Positions 1 to 11,679 of a DNA stretch of 64,000 nt are shown piece by piece (positions within the stretch are counted from its first letter, which is position 1; the number at the start of each line of letters is the position of its first letter). Source of the stretch: Phycomyces blakesleeanus NRRL 1555(-) (taxonomy: Eukaryota; Mucoromycota; Mucoromycetes; Mucorales; Phycomycetaceae). Under the pieces are notes generated by a model. It was not told the DNA's origin. It searched no databases and saw nothing but the letters and a program-made list of their open reading frames with translations. Made by a program: the position numbers and the translations under genes. The DNA lies in NCBI RefSeq assembly GCF_001638985.1, contig NW_017265137.1, positions 2,047,554 to 2,111,553 of the forward strand. Direction: 5' to 3'.

Positions 1-433
1 ATATTTTTATTTTATTTTTTCATTTAAAATGATATACCCTAATTGACATATCATTTTAACAGTTGGTCAGGTAGAAAAAATAATGATTTTTAGGGTAACT
101 GCCAGAATTCAAGCACGTATATATATTGTTAAGCACTTGAATTTACTTATTATATATATACAGCCGCTGTTTAGCTGATTTCTTGGAGATATAAAAGAGC
201 TTTAATTATTACGAGAATAATATTCATGTTTTTTATTCCAAGTATAATATCAAGAAGTTTGAATAATTCAATTTTTATTTGGTTATTAATGAAGATTTAC
301 ATAAGATATTATTGTGAAAAGATTTCTGCTTAACATTCTTAAAAACTTAAATTTTAGTCTAAATAATTTCAAACTGTTTGCCTATTTACCTCTGACTTAT
401 TTGGGAGGTAAATACTTTTGCTTCATACTACAA
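1..433. other. AT-rich left flank, no gene seen
   Basis: No supportable gene. AT-rich DNA with short TATA runs lies to the left of the tandem array. The open frame that begins near 314 has only a GTG start and runs straight into the repeat units, so I do not count it. Confidence 0.6.
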
Positions 434-3400
434 CAAGACTGCTGCTCAGAAAGTTATACTCATATCAGAGATTTCTCGCACATAAAGAAAGAGGGTGGTG
501 TTAGTATAGCCATGCTCATACTTAACTATTACTTACCGATATATTCGACCACCAGTTATTCAAACCATTGCTCCCATCACATCCTGTCCCATCCCATCCC
601 ATCGTATCGTATCGTAGTCGTATCGTATCGTATCCCATCCCATCCCATCACATCACATCGTATCGTATCGTATCGTAATCGTAATCGTAAAGACTTGCTG
701 TTCGGATAGTTATACTCATATCAGAGATTTCTCGCACATAAAGAAAGAGGGTGGTGTTAGTATAGCCATGCTCATACTTAACTATTACTTACCGATATAT
801 TCGACCACCAGTTATTCAAACCATTGCTCCCATCACATCCTGTCCCATCCCATCCCATCGTATCGTATCGTAGTCGTATCGTATCGTATCCCATCCCATC
901 ACATCACATCGTATCGTATCGTATCGTAATCGTAATCGTAAAGACTTGCTGTTCGGATAGTTATACTCATATCAGAGATTTCTCGCACATAAAGAAAGAG
1001 GGTGGTGTTAGTATAGCCATGCTCATACTTAACTATTACTTACCGATATATTCGACCACCAGTTATTCAAACCATTGCTCCCATCACATCCTGTCCCATC
1101 CCATCCCATCACATCCCATCGTATCGTATCGTAATCGTATCGTAATCGTATCGTATCGTATCGTATCCCATCCCATCCCATCACATCACATCACATCGTA
1201 TCGTAATCGTAATCGTAAAGACTTGCTGTTCGGATAGTTATACTCATATCAGAGATTTCTCGCACATAAAGAAAGAGGGTGGTGTTAGTATAGCCATGCT
1301 CATACTTAACTATTTACTTACCGATATATTCGCCAACCAGTTATTCAAACCGTTGCTTCCATCACATCCTGTCCCATCCCATCACATCCCATCGTATCGT
1401 ATCGTATCGTAATCGTAATCGTATCGTATCGTATCGTATCCCATCCCATCACATCACATCACATCGTATCGTAATCGTAATCGTAAAGACTTGTTGTTCG
1501 GATAGTTATACTCATATCAGAGATTTCTCGCACATAAAGAAAGAGGGTGGTGTTAGTATAGCCATGCTCATACTTAACTATTACTTACCGATATATTCGA
1601 CGGCCAGTTATTCAAACCATTGCTTCCATCACATCCTGTCCCATCCCATCACATCCCATCGTATCGTATCGTATCGTATCGTAATCGTATCGTATCGTAT
1701 CGTATCCCATCCCATCACATCACATCACATCACATCGTATCGTAATCGTAATCGTAAAGACTTGTTGTTCGGATAGTTATACTCATATCAGAGATTTCTC
1801 GCACATAAAGAAAGAGGGTGGTGTTAGTATAGCCATGCTCATACTTAACTATTACTTACCGATATATTCGACCACCAGTTATTCAAACCATTGCTCCCAT
1901 CACATCCTGTCCCATCCCATCCCATCGTATCGTATCGTAGTCGTATCGTATCGTATCCCATCCCATCCCATCACATCACATCGTATCGTATCGTATCGTA
2001 ATCGTAATCGTAAAGACTTGCTGTTCGGATAGTTATACTCATATCAGAGATTTCTCGCACATAAAGAAAGAGGGTGGTGTTAGTATAGCCATGCTCATAC
2101 TTAACTATTACTTACCGATATATTCGCCAACCAGTTATTCAAACCGTTGCTTTCATCACATCCTGTCCCATCCCATCACATCACATCCCATCGTATCGTA
2201 TCGTAATCGTATCGTAATCGTATCGTATCGTATCGTATCGTATCCCATCCCATCACATCACATCACATCGTATCGTAATCGTAATTGCAAAGACTTGCTG
2301 TTCGGAGAGTTATACTCATATCAGAGATTTCTCGCACATAAAGAAAGAGGGTGGTGTTAGTATAGCCATGCTCATACTTAACTATTTACTTACCGATATA
2401 TTCGCCAACCAGTTATTCAAACCGTTGCTTCCATCACATCCTGTCCCATCCCATCACATCCCATCGTATCGTATCGTATTGTAATCGTAATCGTATCGTA
2501 TCGTATCGTATCCCATCCCATCACATCACATCACATCGTATCGTAATCGTAATCGTAAAGACTTGTTGTTCGGATAGTTATACTCATATCAGAGATTTCT
2601 CGCACATAAAGAAAGAGGGTGGTGTTAGTATAGCCATGCTCATACTTAACTATTTACTTACCGATATATTTGCCAACCAGTTATTCAAACCGTTGCTTTC
2701 ATCACATCCTGTCCCATCCCATCACATCACATCCCATCGTATCGTATCGTAATCGTATCGTAATCGTATCGTATCGTATCGTATCCCATCCCATCCCATC
2801 ACATCACATCACATCGTATCGTAATCGTAATCGTAAAGACTTGCTGTTCGGATAGTTATACTCATATCAGAGATTTCTCGCACATAAAGAAAGAGGGTGG
2901 TGTTAGTATAGCCATGCTCATACTTAACTATTTACTTACCGATATATTCGCCAACCAGTTATTCAAACCGTTGCTTCCATCACATCCTGTCCCATCCCAT
3001 CACATCCCATCGTATCGTATCGTATCGTAATCGTAATCGTATCGTATCGTATCGTATCCCATCCCATCACATCACATCACATCGTATCGTAATCGTAATC
3101 GTAAAGACTTGTTGTTCGGATAGTTATACTCATATCAGAGATTTCTCGCACATAAAGAAAGAGGGTGGTGTTAGTATAGCCATGCTCATACTTAACTATT
3201 ACTTACCGATATATTCGACCACCAGTTATTCAAACCATTGCTCCCATCACATCCTGTCCCATCCCATCCCATCGTATCGTATCGTAGTCGTATCGTATCG
3301 TATCCCATCCCATCACATCACATCGTATCGTATCGTATCGTAATCGTAATCGTAAAGACTTGCTGTTCGGATAGTTATACTCATATCAGAGATTTCTCGC

Positions 3401-3735
3401 ACATAAAGAAAGAGGGTGGTGTTAGTATAGCCATGCTCATACTTAACTATTTACTTACCGATATATTTGCCAACCAGTTATTCAAACCGTTGCTTTCATC
3501 ACATCCTGTCCCATCCCATCACATCACATCCCATCGTATCGTATCGTAATCGTATCGTAATCGTATCGTATCGTATCGTATCCCATCCCATCCCATCACA
3601 TCACATCACATCGTATCGTAATCGTAATCGTAAAGACTTGTTGTTCGGATAGTTATACTCATATCAGAGATTTCTCGTACATAAAGAAAGAGGGTGGTGT
3701 TAGTATAGCCATGCTCATACTTAACTATTTTCTTA
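434..3735. repeat. Tandem array of 13 units of 251-278 bp with ATCGT/CATCC pentamer cores
   Basis: A conserved block of about 150 bp (landmark GTTATACTCATATCAGAG) recurs at 453, 709, 960, 1237, 1505, 1776, 2032, 2309, 2577, 2855, 3123, 3374 and 3652. Between blocks lies about 110-130 bp of pentamer repeat mixing CATCC/CATCA with ATCGT/ATCGTA. Length differences between units come almost entirely from the pentamer tract. Unit variants recur in order (for example spacings 277 then 268, and 278 then 268), which suggests multi-unit amplification. Open frames through the array are low-complexity by-products. The unit block resembles the end of the RG-rich frame at 3871-4290, so the array may have arisen from that exon. 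Confidence 0.93.
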
Positions 3736-3870
3736 CCGATATATCTGACCACCAGTTACGGAAACCGTTGCTCCTATCACATCCCATCACATCCTATCCC
3801 ATACTATCCCATCTTATCCTATCATATCGTATCGTATCGTAGTCATATTGTAATTGTAATCGTATCGTAA
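3736..3870. repeat. Degenerate last unit of the tandem array
   Basis: The landmark block is followed by a decayed version of the pentamer tract (CATCC, CTATC, CGTAT mixed with point changes). It grades into the simple-sequence region upstream of the RG-rich frame. Confidence 0.7.
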
Positions 3871-4290
3871 CCGCATCGTATCATAATCTTATGTATCGTA
3901 ATCTTAATTGTAACCAAACCGTTTCAACTCATAATCCTATCACATCGTAATGGTTTTCTTCGTCTTCGTCTTTGTCTTCATATTCATCGTAGTCGTTATC
4001 TTCGTTATCTTCGTCTTCGTCTTTGTCGTGGACGTGGACGTGGACGTGGACGTGGACGTGGACGTGGACGTGGTCGTGGACGTGGACGTGGTCGTGGACG
4101 TGGACGTGGTCGTGGACGTGGTACTGGTCGTGGACGTGGTACTGGTCGTGGTCGTGGTAAGATTTTCCGTTCGGACTGCCATACCCATATGAGAGATGTC
4201 CGGCGTGGAAGAAAAACTAAGCGTGTTAGTATAGCTACTGATAAATATTACTCTCTACCCATCTATATTGCTTACAATGAATATGTGTGA
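3871..4290 (+). pseudogene. RG-repeat open frame, gene tail or relic, no ATG
   Basis: Between stops at 3868 and 4288 this frame encodes a long (Arg-Gly)n tract (about 4027-4158, CGTGGA/CGTGGT codons, with two GTG interruptions). A basic tail follows (KIFRSDCHTHMRDVRRGRK, then KRVSIATDKYYSLPI) and ends NEYV-stop. RG tracts of this kind are common in RNA-binding proteins, but I do not recognise the tail. There is no in-frame ATG, so it is either a last exon or a relic. The tail aligns with the conserved block of the array on the left (SYTHIRDF versus CHTHMRDV, then VSIA in both). The Val-Asp and Thr-Ser readings of the same DNA are out-of-frame shadows. Confidence 0.4.
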
Positions 4291-5045
4291 TGTGTTTGTG
4301 ACATTATCATTCTGAACTATTTAAATGTGCTTTTGGGAAAACTGTATCTGTATTATAGCTGTGATTGTTCTATAATAAATTGGCAGAGTTAGTACTCATG
4401 TTAATATCTTTTTTACTATGTTCTTTTCTTTTATGTACTTACCACTTTACTATGTAGAGCTATGCACATGTTTTTTTTTGAATTTGATTTCCTAACGGTT
4501 AAGTTTTAACCGTAATGCATATATCATTCTTTTTAATTGAAAAAAAAAATTCACTAGTATCAAAGTTATAGTTAAAAATGTAGATCTACTGTGCTCATAT
4601 TGTGTTTCGAATGTGTGCATATATTACATATTATCATTCTTGTGTTAATAGTTATAATGGGAGCGGACAAATACTTGTATGGGCGATCGATGCACTTGAT
4701 ATGTGTCATACTCGCGTCTTTGACGGAATGTTAATATATAAATATGAAAGAGCATCGGAATTTTTCTTGTGTTCTTTACTTTTTTTTTGCTAAGGTTCGT
4801 GTATGGGAGCCAAAGGTAAGGTATAAAAGCACGAAGTGTCTTTTTTTATGTCAAGCATACAAGTTACTTTATGGTGTGGCAAGAATAACCGGTTTTTGAA
4901 AATAGGAAGGATGTAAAGCGCGTAAAATATTCTAGAAGTTGTAAAGTACTTACACTGTCATAATAGTTTGTAGAAAGTACCTACTGTATAGATAGTGCTT
5001 TTGGAAGGTATATAAAAGATATAACTTATCTGTGAGACCAAGATA

Positions 5046-5185
5046 TCAAGCTTACCATGTAAAAAGTGAAAAGAAAGAGAGAGAAAGAAAAAAGGAAACT
5101 TGAAAAAAAGAGTTATAGAAAATAATAACTGACCTTTGATAGCAGGATGTCAAACTTACCGTGTAAAAAGTGAAAAGGACGAGAG
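5046..5185. repeat. Imperfect tandem duplication, about 104-bp period
   Basis: CAAGCTTACCATGTAAAAAG near 5047 recurs as CAAACTTACCGTGTAAAAAG near 5151, each followed by purine-rich sequence. The period is about 104 bp. No coding potential is seen. Confidence 0.6.
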
Positions 5186-5919
5186 GAAGAAAGAAATGAA
5201 AAAACCTGAGAAAACGAGTAAATTTATAGAAAATAAAATGGGAGTGTGGGCTGAGTAGTGATAGAAATATAAATACACTAGTTGTTTTTTTTTTGTTTAT
5301 CAAATTCCTTGCTGATTCCGTTGGTATGCATATGATAAAAACGCCTTTGCTATTTGTTTTTATCCCTTACTTACTATTTTTTATTATGAGTGGCATACAT
5401 ATAAAAACTTCTTTGAAATACTCAATAGATTGAATATAATTATTTTTTAGAAAAGGCTACCACTACTATGGCTTCTTTAATGGTGGTAGTGTGTAATAGC
5501 TGAATTTTTTTCTTATGATCTATACTTCTTTGTCATTTTGATTTATATATTTATGATAGACTTGTCTAGACTTTGCAAGGGAATCATATAGGGGGTATTT
5601 GGAATTTTGCAACTGTAATGTTGTGTAACATTAGAAACAGGAAACTTGGCTTTTGTTTACTAAATTTCTAAAGCATGTGAAGCATTAAATATCTAATAAG
5701 CCTTCTATGGTTTTTCATTTCTTTTAAAGTGAAATACATTATATATACATGAGTGTGTGTATGTGAACATAAAAGATCACTAGAAATAGTGATAGAATAT
5801 ATCTTTGGTTCATTTCTATAGATTGTAGCGCACTGAAAAAATATCATTGTTTTCTTTCAAAAACTTTTTTATTTCCACACGGAATTATACACCATGTGAA
5901 AAGGGGTGATTTAGATAGC

Positions 5920-5954
5920 GATTTTGAAAAATATTTATGATATTTTTCAAAATC
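5920..5954. repeat. Perfect 15-bp inverted repeat, 5-nt loop
   Basis: GATTTTGAAAAATAT (5920-5934) is followed by a 5-nt spacer and its exact reverse complement (5940-5954). It could be a MITE remnant or a hairpin; there is no gene context. Confidence 0.7.
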
Positions 5955-7512
5955 ACCCTCTGATTTTCCCTTTTTTTTTATGGTGATACTTTCATAGCAA
6001 TACTTTTATATTTATCTGTTCTATTCAATTTTTACTCTATCTGTAAGCTTAATAGCTAACTTTCTTTTTAAAAAAGTAATCTAGTATAAAGTAGATAAAG
6101 AGTAATGTATAATATTTTCTTGTTCCAAGTCAACCTGCACATCTTTATTTTAATATATCTATTTTATTTTTAGCCCCTGACCCCTTAGCTTTTGCTAGCA
6201 TTGTTTTCAGACATACTCATTTTGAATTGTATCGTACATTTGTTACTTGCAGCTTTTTTTTATTTTATTTTGCTACTAGAAAGGTTCGAATGTCATAAAA
6301 TATTTCTGTCTTATTTTATTACTAATACGTATAAACCATGTTATGGCTTTTGGCCACTTGTTGGTATTATATAAGAGCAAAAAAAAAGTCGATCGCAGAG
6401 TTTTTATTGTATTTCTATTTTCATTTTTATTTTATTTTCTTGGAGTCTTTCTCCTATAAATTTACCCTCTCACATCAGTTTAGTATTACCTAATATTAGA
6501 ATCTCACAACTTGTAGAAATTATATTATTGTAGCCGACTTCAATTTGATTTATTTCTCATACTGTAAATATTATAGTAAGCTTGAATGTCTAATTATTTC
6601 TTTTAAAAAAAAGTCTAATATGATGTGTAAGTACTGTTTCTATAATATATATATGTTAAACTGTACTACTTATATCATTATTTTAAATTCTTGAAAACAA
6701 CTAGAACTTGATTTAGTGAGACAGCTTTGTTAGCTTATGTGATGTGAATGGTGTGAGAGAGTTTTTTAGAATATGTAAATTAAACTAAACTAAGCGTAGT
6801 CAGATTAACACTCGTAGCCCTCAGGAGAAATATATACGCTCTTAAGATCAAGATCAGAAGAAAAAGAAAAACTATATGTTATACGGGTATTATTTATTAA
6901 TTTAATTATATTTTGCTGGTAAAGTTTTCTGGAATTATAGGGAAAAATCTGATATGGGTACTCCAATGATAATAGAAGCAGTATGGTGAATATTTTGAGA
7001 TATCTTATCTGCTATTGAAGAAATAGAAATAATGAGAAACTCAAGATAAAAGAAAGCGTGAACGTGACTACAGGGCTACAACGCGCTGGTCGTGTAAGAA
7101 GAGATAATATTATCGTGGCTGAAATACCAAATCTGTTCAAATTTTGACTGTGTCAGTGACAACCTATTATTGAGACATTTGAGTTTGCAAAACAGCTTCA
7201 AGAGAATTATATGCCTAAAATATAGAAATCCAGTCGAAGAAAGTCTTTGTGTTTGACTGTAAAATAATAAAGTCTGATTTTAACAGAGTATCGTTTATTA
7301 ATTCCTGCTTTATTCCGGGGTTTCTGTTAAATAAATTGCTTCCATTCTTTGCAAAATCTGTTCGCAAAATATTACTCTCTTGCTCTTCAGTTCTGTATAT
7401 TTTTCTGCTCTTTTTTTCATTTATAATAGTTTGCAGTAGCTAGCACCATAATATCCAATGACTAATATTTGTATTGCAATACTTAAAGATACAATTATAT
7501 CAGAAAGTGAAC

Positions 7513-8530
7513 AGTATTATTGAGATAGGTTTTGTTGGTTTATGTATAGAAGTGACCCAAATGTTTAACAGAAAAAGAGGGTATATAGCGATCCCCTCTA
7601 ACAAATTCCTAGCCCAAATATTGGCAATTTTTAGCTTTTTCTCTTGGGAAATATGAAAAGAACATAGAGATGATGTGTAAGGGTGGTCTTTATTGCTTTT
7701 ATCTTTTAATGTTTATATAGATATTTTGGTAATTAATAAAATAATATATTTAGTAAGATATTACTAGCACATTACTAAAATTTTAGAATAAAATATGCTT
7801 CTTTGGATAACTAATAATAAATAAATGTGACACTTTGCGTGTATATTCACATTTTTGACTGGCCCAAACATATCCCATATCTCTAAATCTTTTCGTATCA
7901 ATTATGTAAACCAATTGATTAAGTAATGATCTTGAGAAGAGCATGATTTTTACAACTGGCACAGCAATCAGTTGAAAATCATAAGGATTGTAACAATGAA
8001 CCCCAACAATGACTATCTATCTCTATTTCTCTCTCTTATTTTTTATAAAGCATAGTTTATCCCAACCTCTTAGTAATAGCTTACTAATTATACTACTTTA
8101 TTTATTATCGAAATATCTATATAAACATCGAAAGATGAAAGCAATAAAGATAATCCTTACACATCACTTCTATTTTCTTTTTATCTTTCTCAAGAGAACA
8201 AGCTGCCAATTGTCAATATTAGGGCTAAGGAGTTGTTAGAGGAGATTGATACATATTTCTTTTTTCTATTAATTGTTTGGGTCACTTCTTTACACAAACC
8301 AACACAGCCCGTCTCAAATGAAAGAAATAGAAATTGATAGATATTTTTGGGGTTCATTGTTACTGTCCTTATGATCTTCGATTGATTGCTGCACAAGCTG
8401 TAAAAATCATGTTCTTCTTAAGGTCATGACTTAATTCATTAGTTTACATAATTGATAAAAAATATTTAGAGATATAGGATATGTTTGGACTAGACGAAAA
8501 TGTGAATATACATGCAACGTGCCATTATCA
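7513..8530. repeat. Order-permuted inverted duplication (P2-P1-P2'-P1')
   Basis: Block P2 (about 7513-7768) and block P1 (about 7850-8035) both recur inverted, as P2' (about 8068-8305) and P1' (about 8306-8530). In the inverted copy, read on -, P1 runs straight into P2. In the forward copy P2 comes first with an 80-bp gap. The match is roughly 75-85% by eye. Weak homologous frames run through P2 on + and P2' on - (GLCIEVTQ versus GLCKEVTQ), which suggests an old coding segment. Confidence 0.75.
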
Positions 8531-10367
8531 ATATAATTCAAAGTGCCGAACGTCTTTCTAATTACATATGAATAAATAATTAGCTCAAATAACTTGGTGT
8601 TGAGCATTGATCTTATTTACACCTTTGGTATACTTAAAGCTGTATGTATATTTGAAAATTGCTTCACTTGAAAATATTATACGACACCTTCTATCCCTAA
8701 GAAGGCTTCTGATAAGTATATATGTGTTATTAAACATACAATATTAATCGAATAAATCAGCGTATACAATTCTAGAGGCACTAAAACTAAGATGTGTGAA
8801 AATATCACAAGAATTATTGACAACAACCTCACACAACATATCAAATATTAAAATCAAGGTCTTTGAAAGACGTTTCTTAAAGGGGATATGTTTAAAGAAA
8901 GTGGTAAATTCTACACTGATATGTCGAAAACACAATTCAATTACGTTAAACACTCAAATGTGCATTTTAATTACTACTACAAATTGGCTAACTATTTTGA
9001 TCAAATTTTCTACTGACCTGCAATCACTTTATTAAAAACATCGTAAATCTGGTGGATATAGTTTAGATCGTTAAAATTAGATACAAGTAACAATTGTATG
9101 TGAATATTACATTTTTGGTGGCTACAAAACCAATATAGGTCCAATAGATGGAGTGCAATCGCATATATCTACATCATATAGAAACACAACCGATTTGGGT
9201 GTCACCTTTTCAGAGCTATTGCAGCGATAATCCACCGTGGTATGATTTTTGGGGAATATGTACATCCTCGGGATTTGTAAATGCGATAGTATTGGAACAG
9301 ATAGATTTTGAATAATATGAACCTCTTTATAACTGACTAAACATATCTTCCTTGGCTTATATGTATCATCTTAATCATCTTAGTCATGTCAAGTATATGT
9401 AAAATTCTGGTATTTATTCAATAGAAGAACGATTGCATTGGATAAAGCATATGAGCTGCTCTACATATATAGCAACAAACTTATTAATTAAACTAATCTT
9501 TATCAAAAATTCTACGCTAAGACACAGACGCTGAATAATCAGTTTTCAAAGCTTCAATATTTTTTATTCTTGATAATATTATCAGTGATGCCTCTTTTTA
9601 TAACATTTCTAATGTTAAAGTCAGACTTTGTGAGAATAAGAATCAACTTATCTATATAAACAGTTATACTGTTATTAATAGTATAGAAACTATATTATGA
9701 TATCAAATGTTCTACTTTGTGGGGAATACTATACCTCTAGAGAGAGAAAATACCCGTATTACATGCCAGATTTATTATGAAGGTATTACGATCGTCTTAG
9801 CTAAAAAGAAAATTACACCTGACCAGCCACCAAGTATAACAGATACTTGAACTTCCAACAATCTGCAAAGGGCATTGAATTACACAACAGTTGTGCAGGT
9901 CCAAAAGTCTTATTATCCATCTAATTCCTAACTTTGAGCTCCTAGTACGTTTTATCCCCCAGTAGGAAAACATTAAGAGAGTACAATAATTCATGTCTTT
10001 TAAATTTTATATATAAAGAAAGAATTTGTGAAGAGGGTGCTTCTCTAGTTTTCTTTCCTTTTTTTGGTAGCATAACATTCAGTTCAACGAATAAACTCTC
10101 TTTTCTAACTGCCATTCACAGCTAGTACATATGATTTACAAGGCAATGTTGAGATTTTCATGAAGAAATGCTTATCTAAGAAATAGAAAGAAGTATGGAT
10201 AAACTAATGGACTCGAATAACTATAATACTTGTCCAGAATATGTGGATCCGTTCCCCTCCAAACTTTGGGTCACGAGAATTTATTGTGTAAAAATCATAA
10301 AATAAAATAAAATTAGAGACAATAATAAGAAAATTTTGTGTCTATATGTGTGTGTCTATCAAATCAG

Positions 10368-11213
10368 ATGCTTCCTCAAGAGATCATTTCGATCATTGCT
10401 GATAATCTTTCAACAGAAGATCGACTCATTTGCACCTCTGTCTGCAAATCATGGAAGGATCCTTTTCAGGAATCTTTGTGGAAACACGTTGAATTCAAAA
10501 CCAGGGACAAATTTGATATGTTTTATGATGAAGCGAGCCAGCATGACAGTGTATACCACCTGAATGGTCAATGGACAGAAGAACTGAGCATCACATGCGA
10601 GTCATTTATAAAAGACCAACGATTTCAGACACTTTTAGAAGTATTCCCGAACATCAAAAGCCTCACAATTTTTCCCGACACAATGATCAACACTTCAAAA
10701 ACGGAGCCAGGACAGATCTTTTGGAAATCCTTGACCTTCCTCCGCATTATTCCACCCATTCACTACTCTGAATTTGATATCAAAACTTTTTCAAGAATTC
10801 TATCATTTACACCTAATGTCAAACGCTTGGAGATGGTAGACGCTGTCTACGATATCCTAGAATGTACCTGGAAGGATATTGATGTTATCCACGATTGCTT
10901 ACCACTGCTCGAACATTTAGAAATTGCCCCTTTTTTGGCGTTGTTTGAAAGCACAGATACGCCTGATTTTTCTGGGATTAAGCCGACAAGAGTAACTTCT
11001 TTGACTATACCCAAATATGAGCAGTGTATCGTTTGGGTCAACTATTTCGCTCACAAGTATCCAAATATAAATCCAAGAAAATGCAGCTTTCTCAAGGACA
11101 TTACTGAAGACAGGGAGACAAAAAACGTATGGGCTAAGTTAAAAAGAAGTATTGTTCGATGCTCCCATACGTGTAGCAGTCACGAAAATACTGAAGAAAC
11201 CGAAGATGATTAA
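10368..11213 (+). CDS. F-box/LRR-like protein, 281 aa
   Basis: Single-exon gene. The N-terminus (residues 1-45: LPQEIISIIADNL, then VCKSW, LWKHVEF) is a textbook F-box, the motif that binds Skp1 in SCF ubiquitin ligases. The rest contains weak leucine-rich segments (FPNIKSLTI, TPNVKRLEM, LPLLEHLEI) of the type that recruits substrates. I chose the ATG at 10368; the frame extends about 10 codons upstream but only from a GTG. The C-terminus is acidic. A tandem-unrelated second F-box/LRR gene lies 3.3 kb downstream. The substrate cannot be predicted. F-box class is firm, LRR assignment moderate. Confidence 0.85.
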   Translation: MLPQEIISIIADNLSTEDRLICTSVCKSWKDPFQESLWKHVEFKTRDKFDMFYDEASQHDSVYHLNGQWTEELSITCESFIKDQRFQTLLEVFPNIKSLTIFPDTMINTSKTEPGQIFWKSLTFLRIIPPIHYSEFDIKTFSRILSFTPNVKRLEMVDAVYDILECTWKDIDVIHDCLPLLEHLEIAPFLALFESTDTPDFSGIKPTRVTSLTIPKYEQCIVWVNYFAHKYPNINPRKCSFLKDITEDRETKNVWAKLKRSIVRCSHTCSSHENTEETEDD

Positions 11214-11679
11214 TATACTTAAAACATAAAATGAAATAAACGTTTGGTATAAGAAGATAAAAGATAATAGTAATATTATTATTATTTTAGTATATAGGTA
11301 TATTCTATAATATTACATGTCAAAATGTGTTTTATCTATATGAGAATATTTATTGTTACAAACTATTAGGTAACGACATGTTATTTAAATCGAAAATTAT
11401 GTATTAATATATAAATATATAAATCTTAAAGGGGGGAGTGAAATGAAGATTGGATTGTGAATATCCTTTAATTAAATTAATTTTTTAAAATAAAAATTTA
11501 AAAAAAGTTTATTTTTTTATTTTATTTTATTTTATTTTATTTCCATTTTGGAAATTCAATGGACAGTGGAAAGAAACGTCACAATTTTCTCTCCAAACTT
11601 TTTTTTTTTTAGTCGAGAATAAAAAAAAAGTTGGACAAGATCTAGCAAGAAATCAAGTAGAACATTAATTATTAAAGTC

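Larger units (their letters stand above)
4291..10367. other. 6-kb AT-rich gene-poor region
   Basis: I find no gene with a credible start, family match or splice structure. Open frames are short and low-complexity. Local structure is listed separately: an imperfect tandem duplication near 5046, a perfect hairpin at 5920 and an order-permuted inverted duplication at 7513-8530. The stretches 8800-9035 (+) and 9797-9994 (-) are open for 65-80 codons but have no recognisable domain. Confidence 0.5.

Noticed and set aside
314..3652. Open frames of 60-137 codons through the pentamer array
   Set aside because: They are translations of CATCC/ATCGT repeats, mostly without ATG starts, and the same peptides recur because the DNA is tandem.
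3940..4192. Val-Asp-rich (+) and Thr-Ser-rich (-) frames over the RG tract
   Set aside because: Out-of-frame readings of the CGTGGA repeat; only the RG frame continues into a non-repetitive tail.
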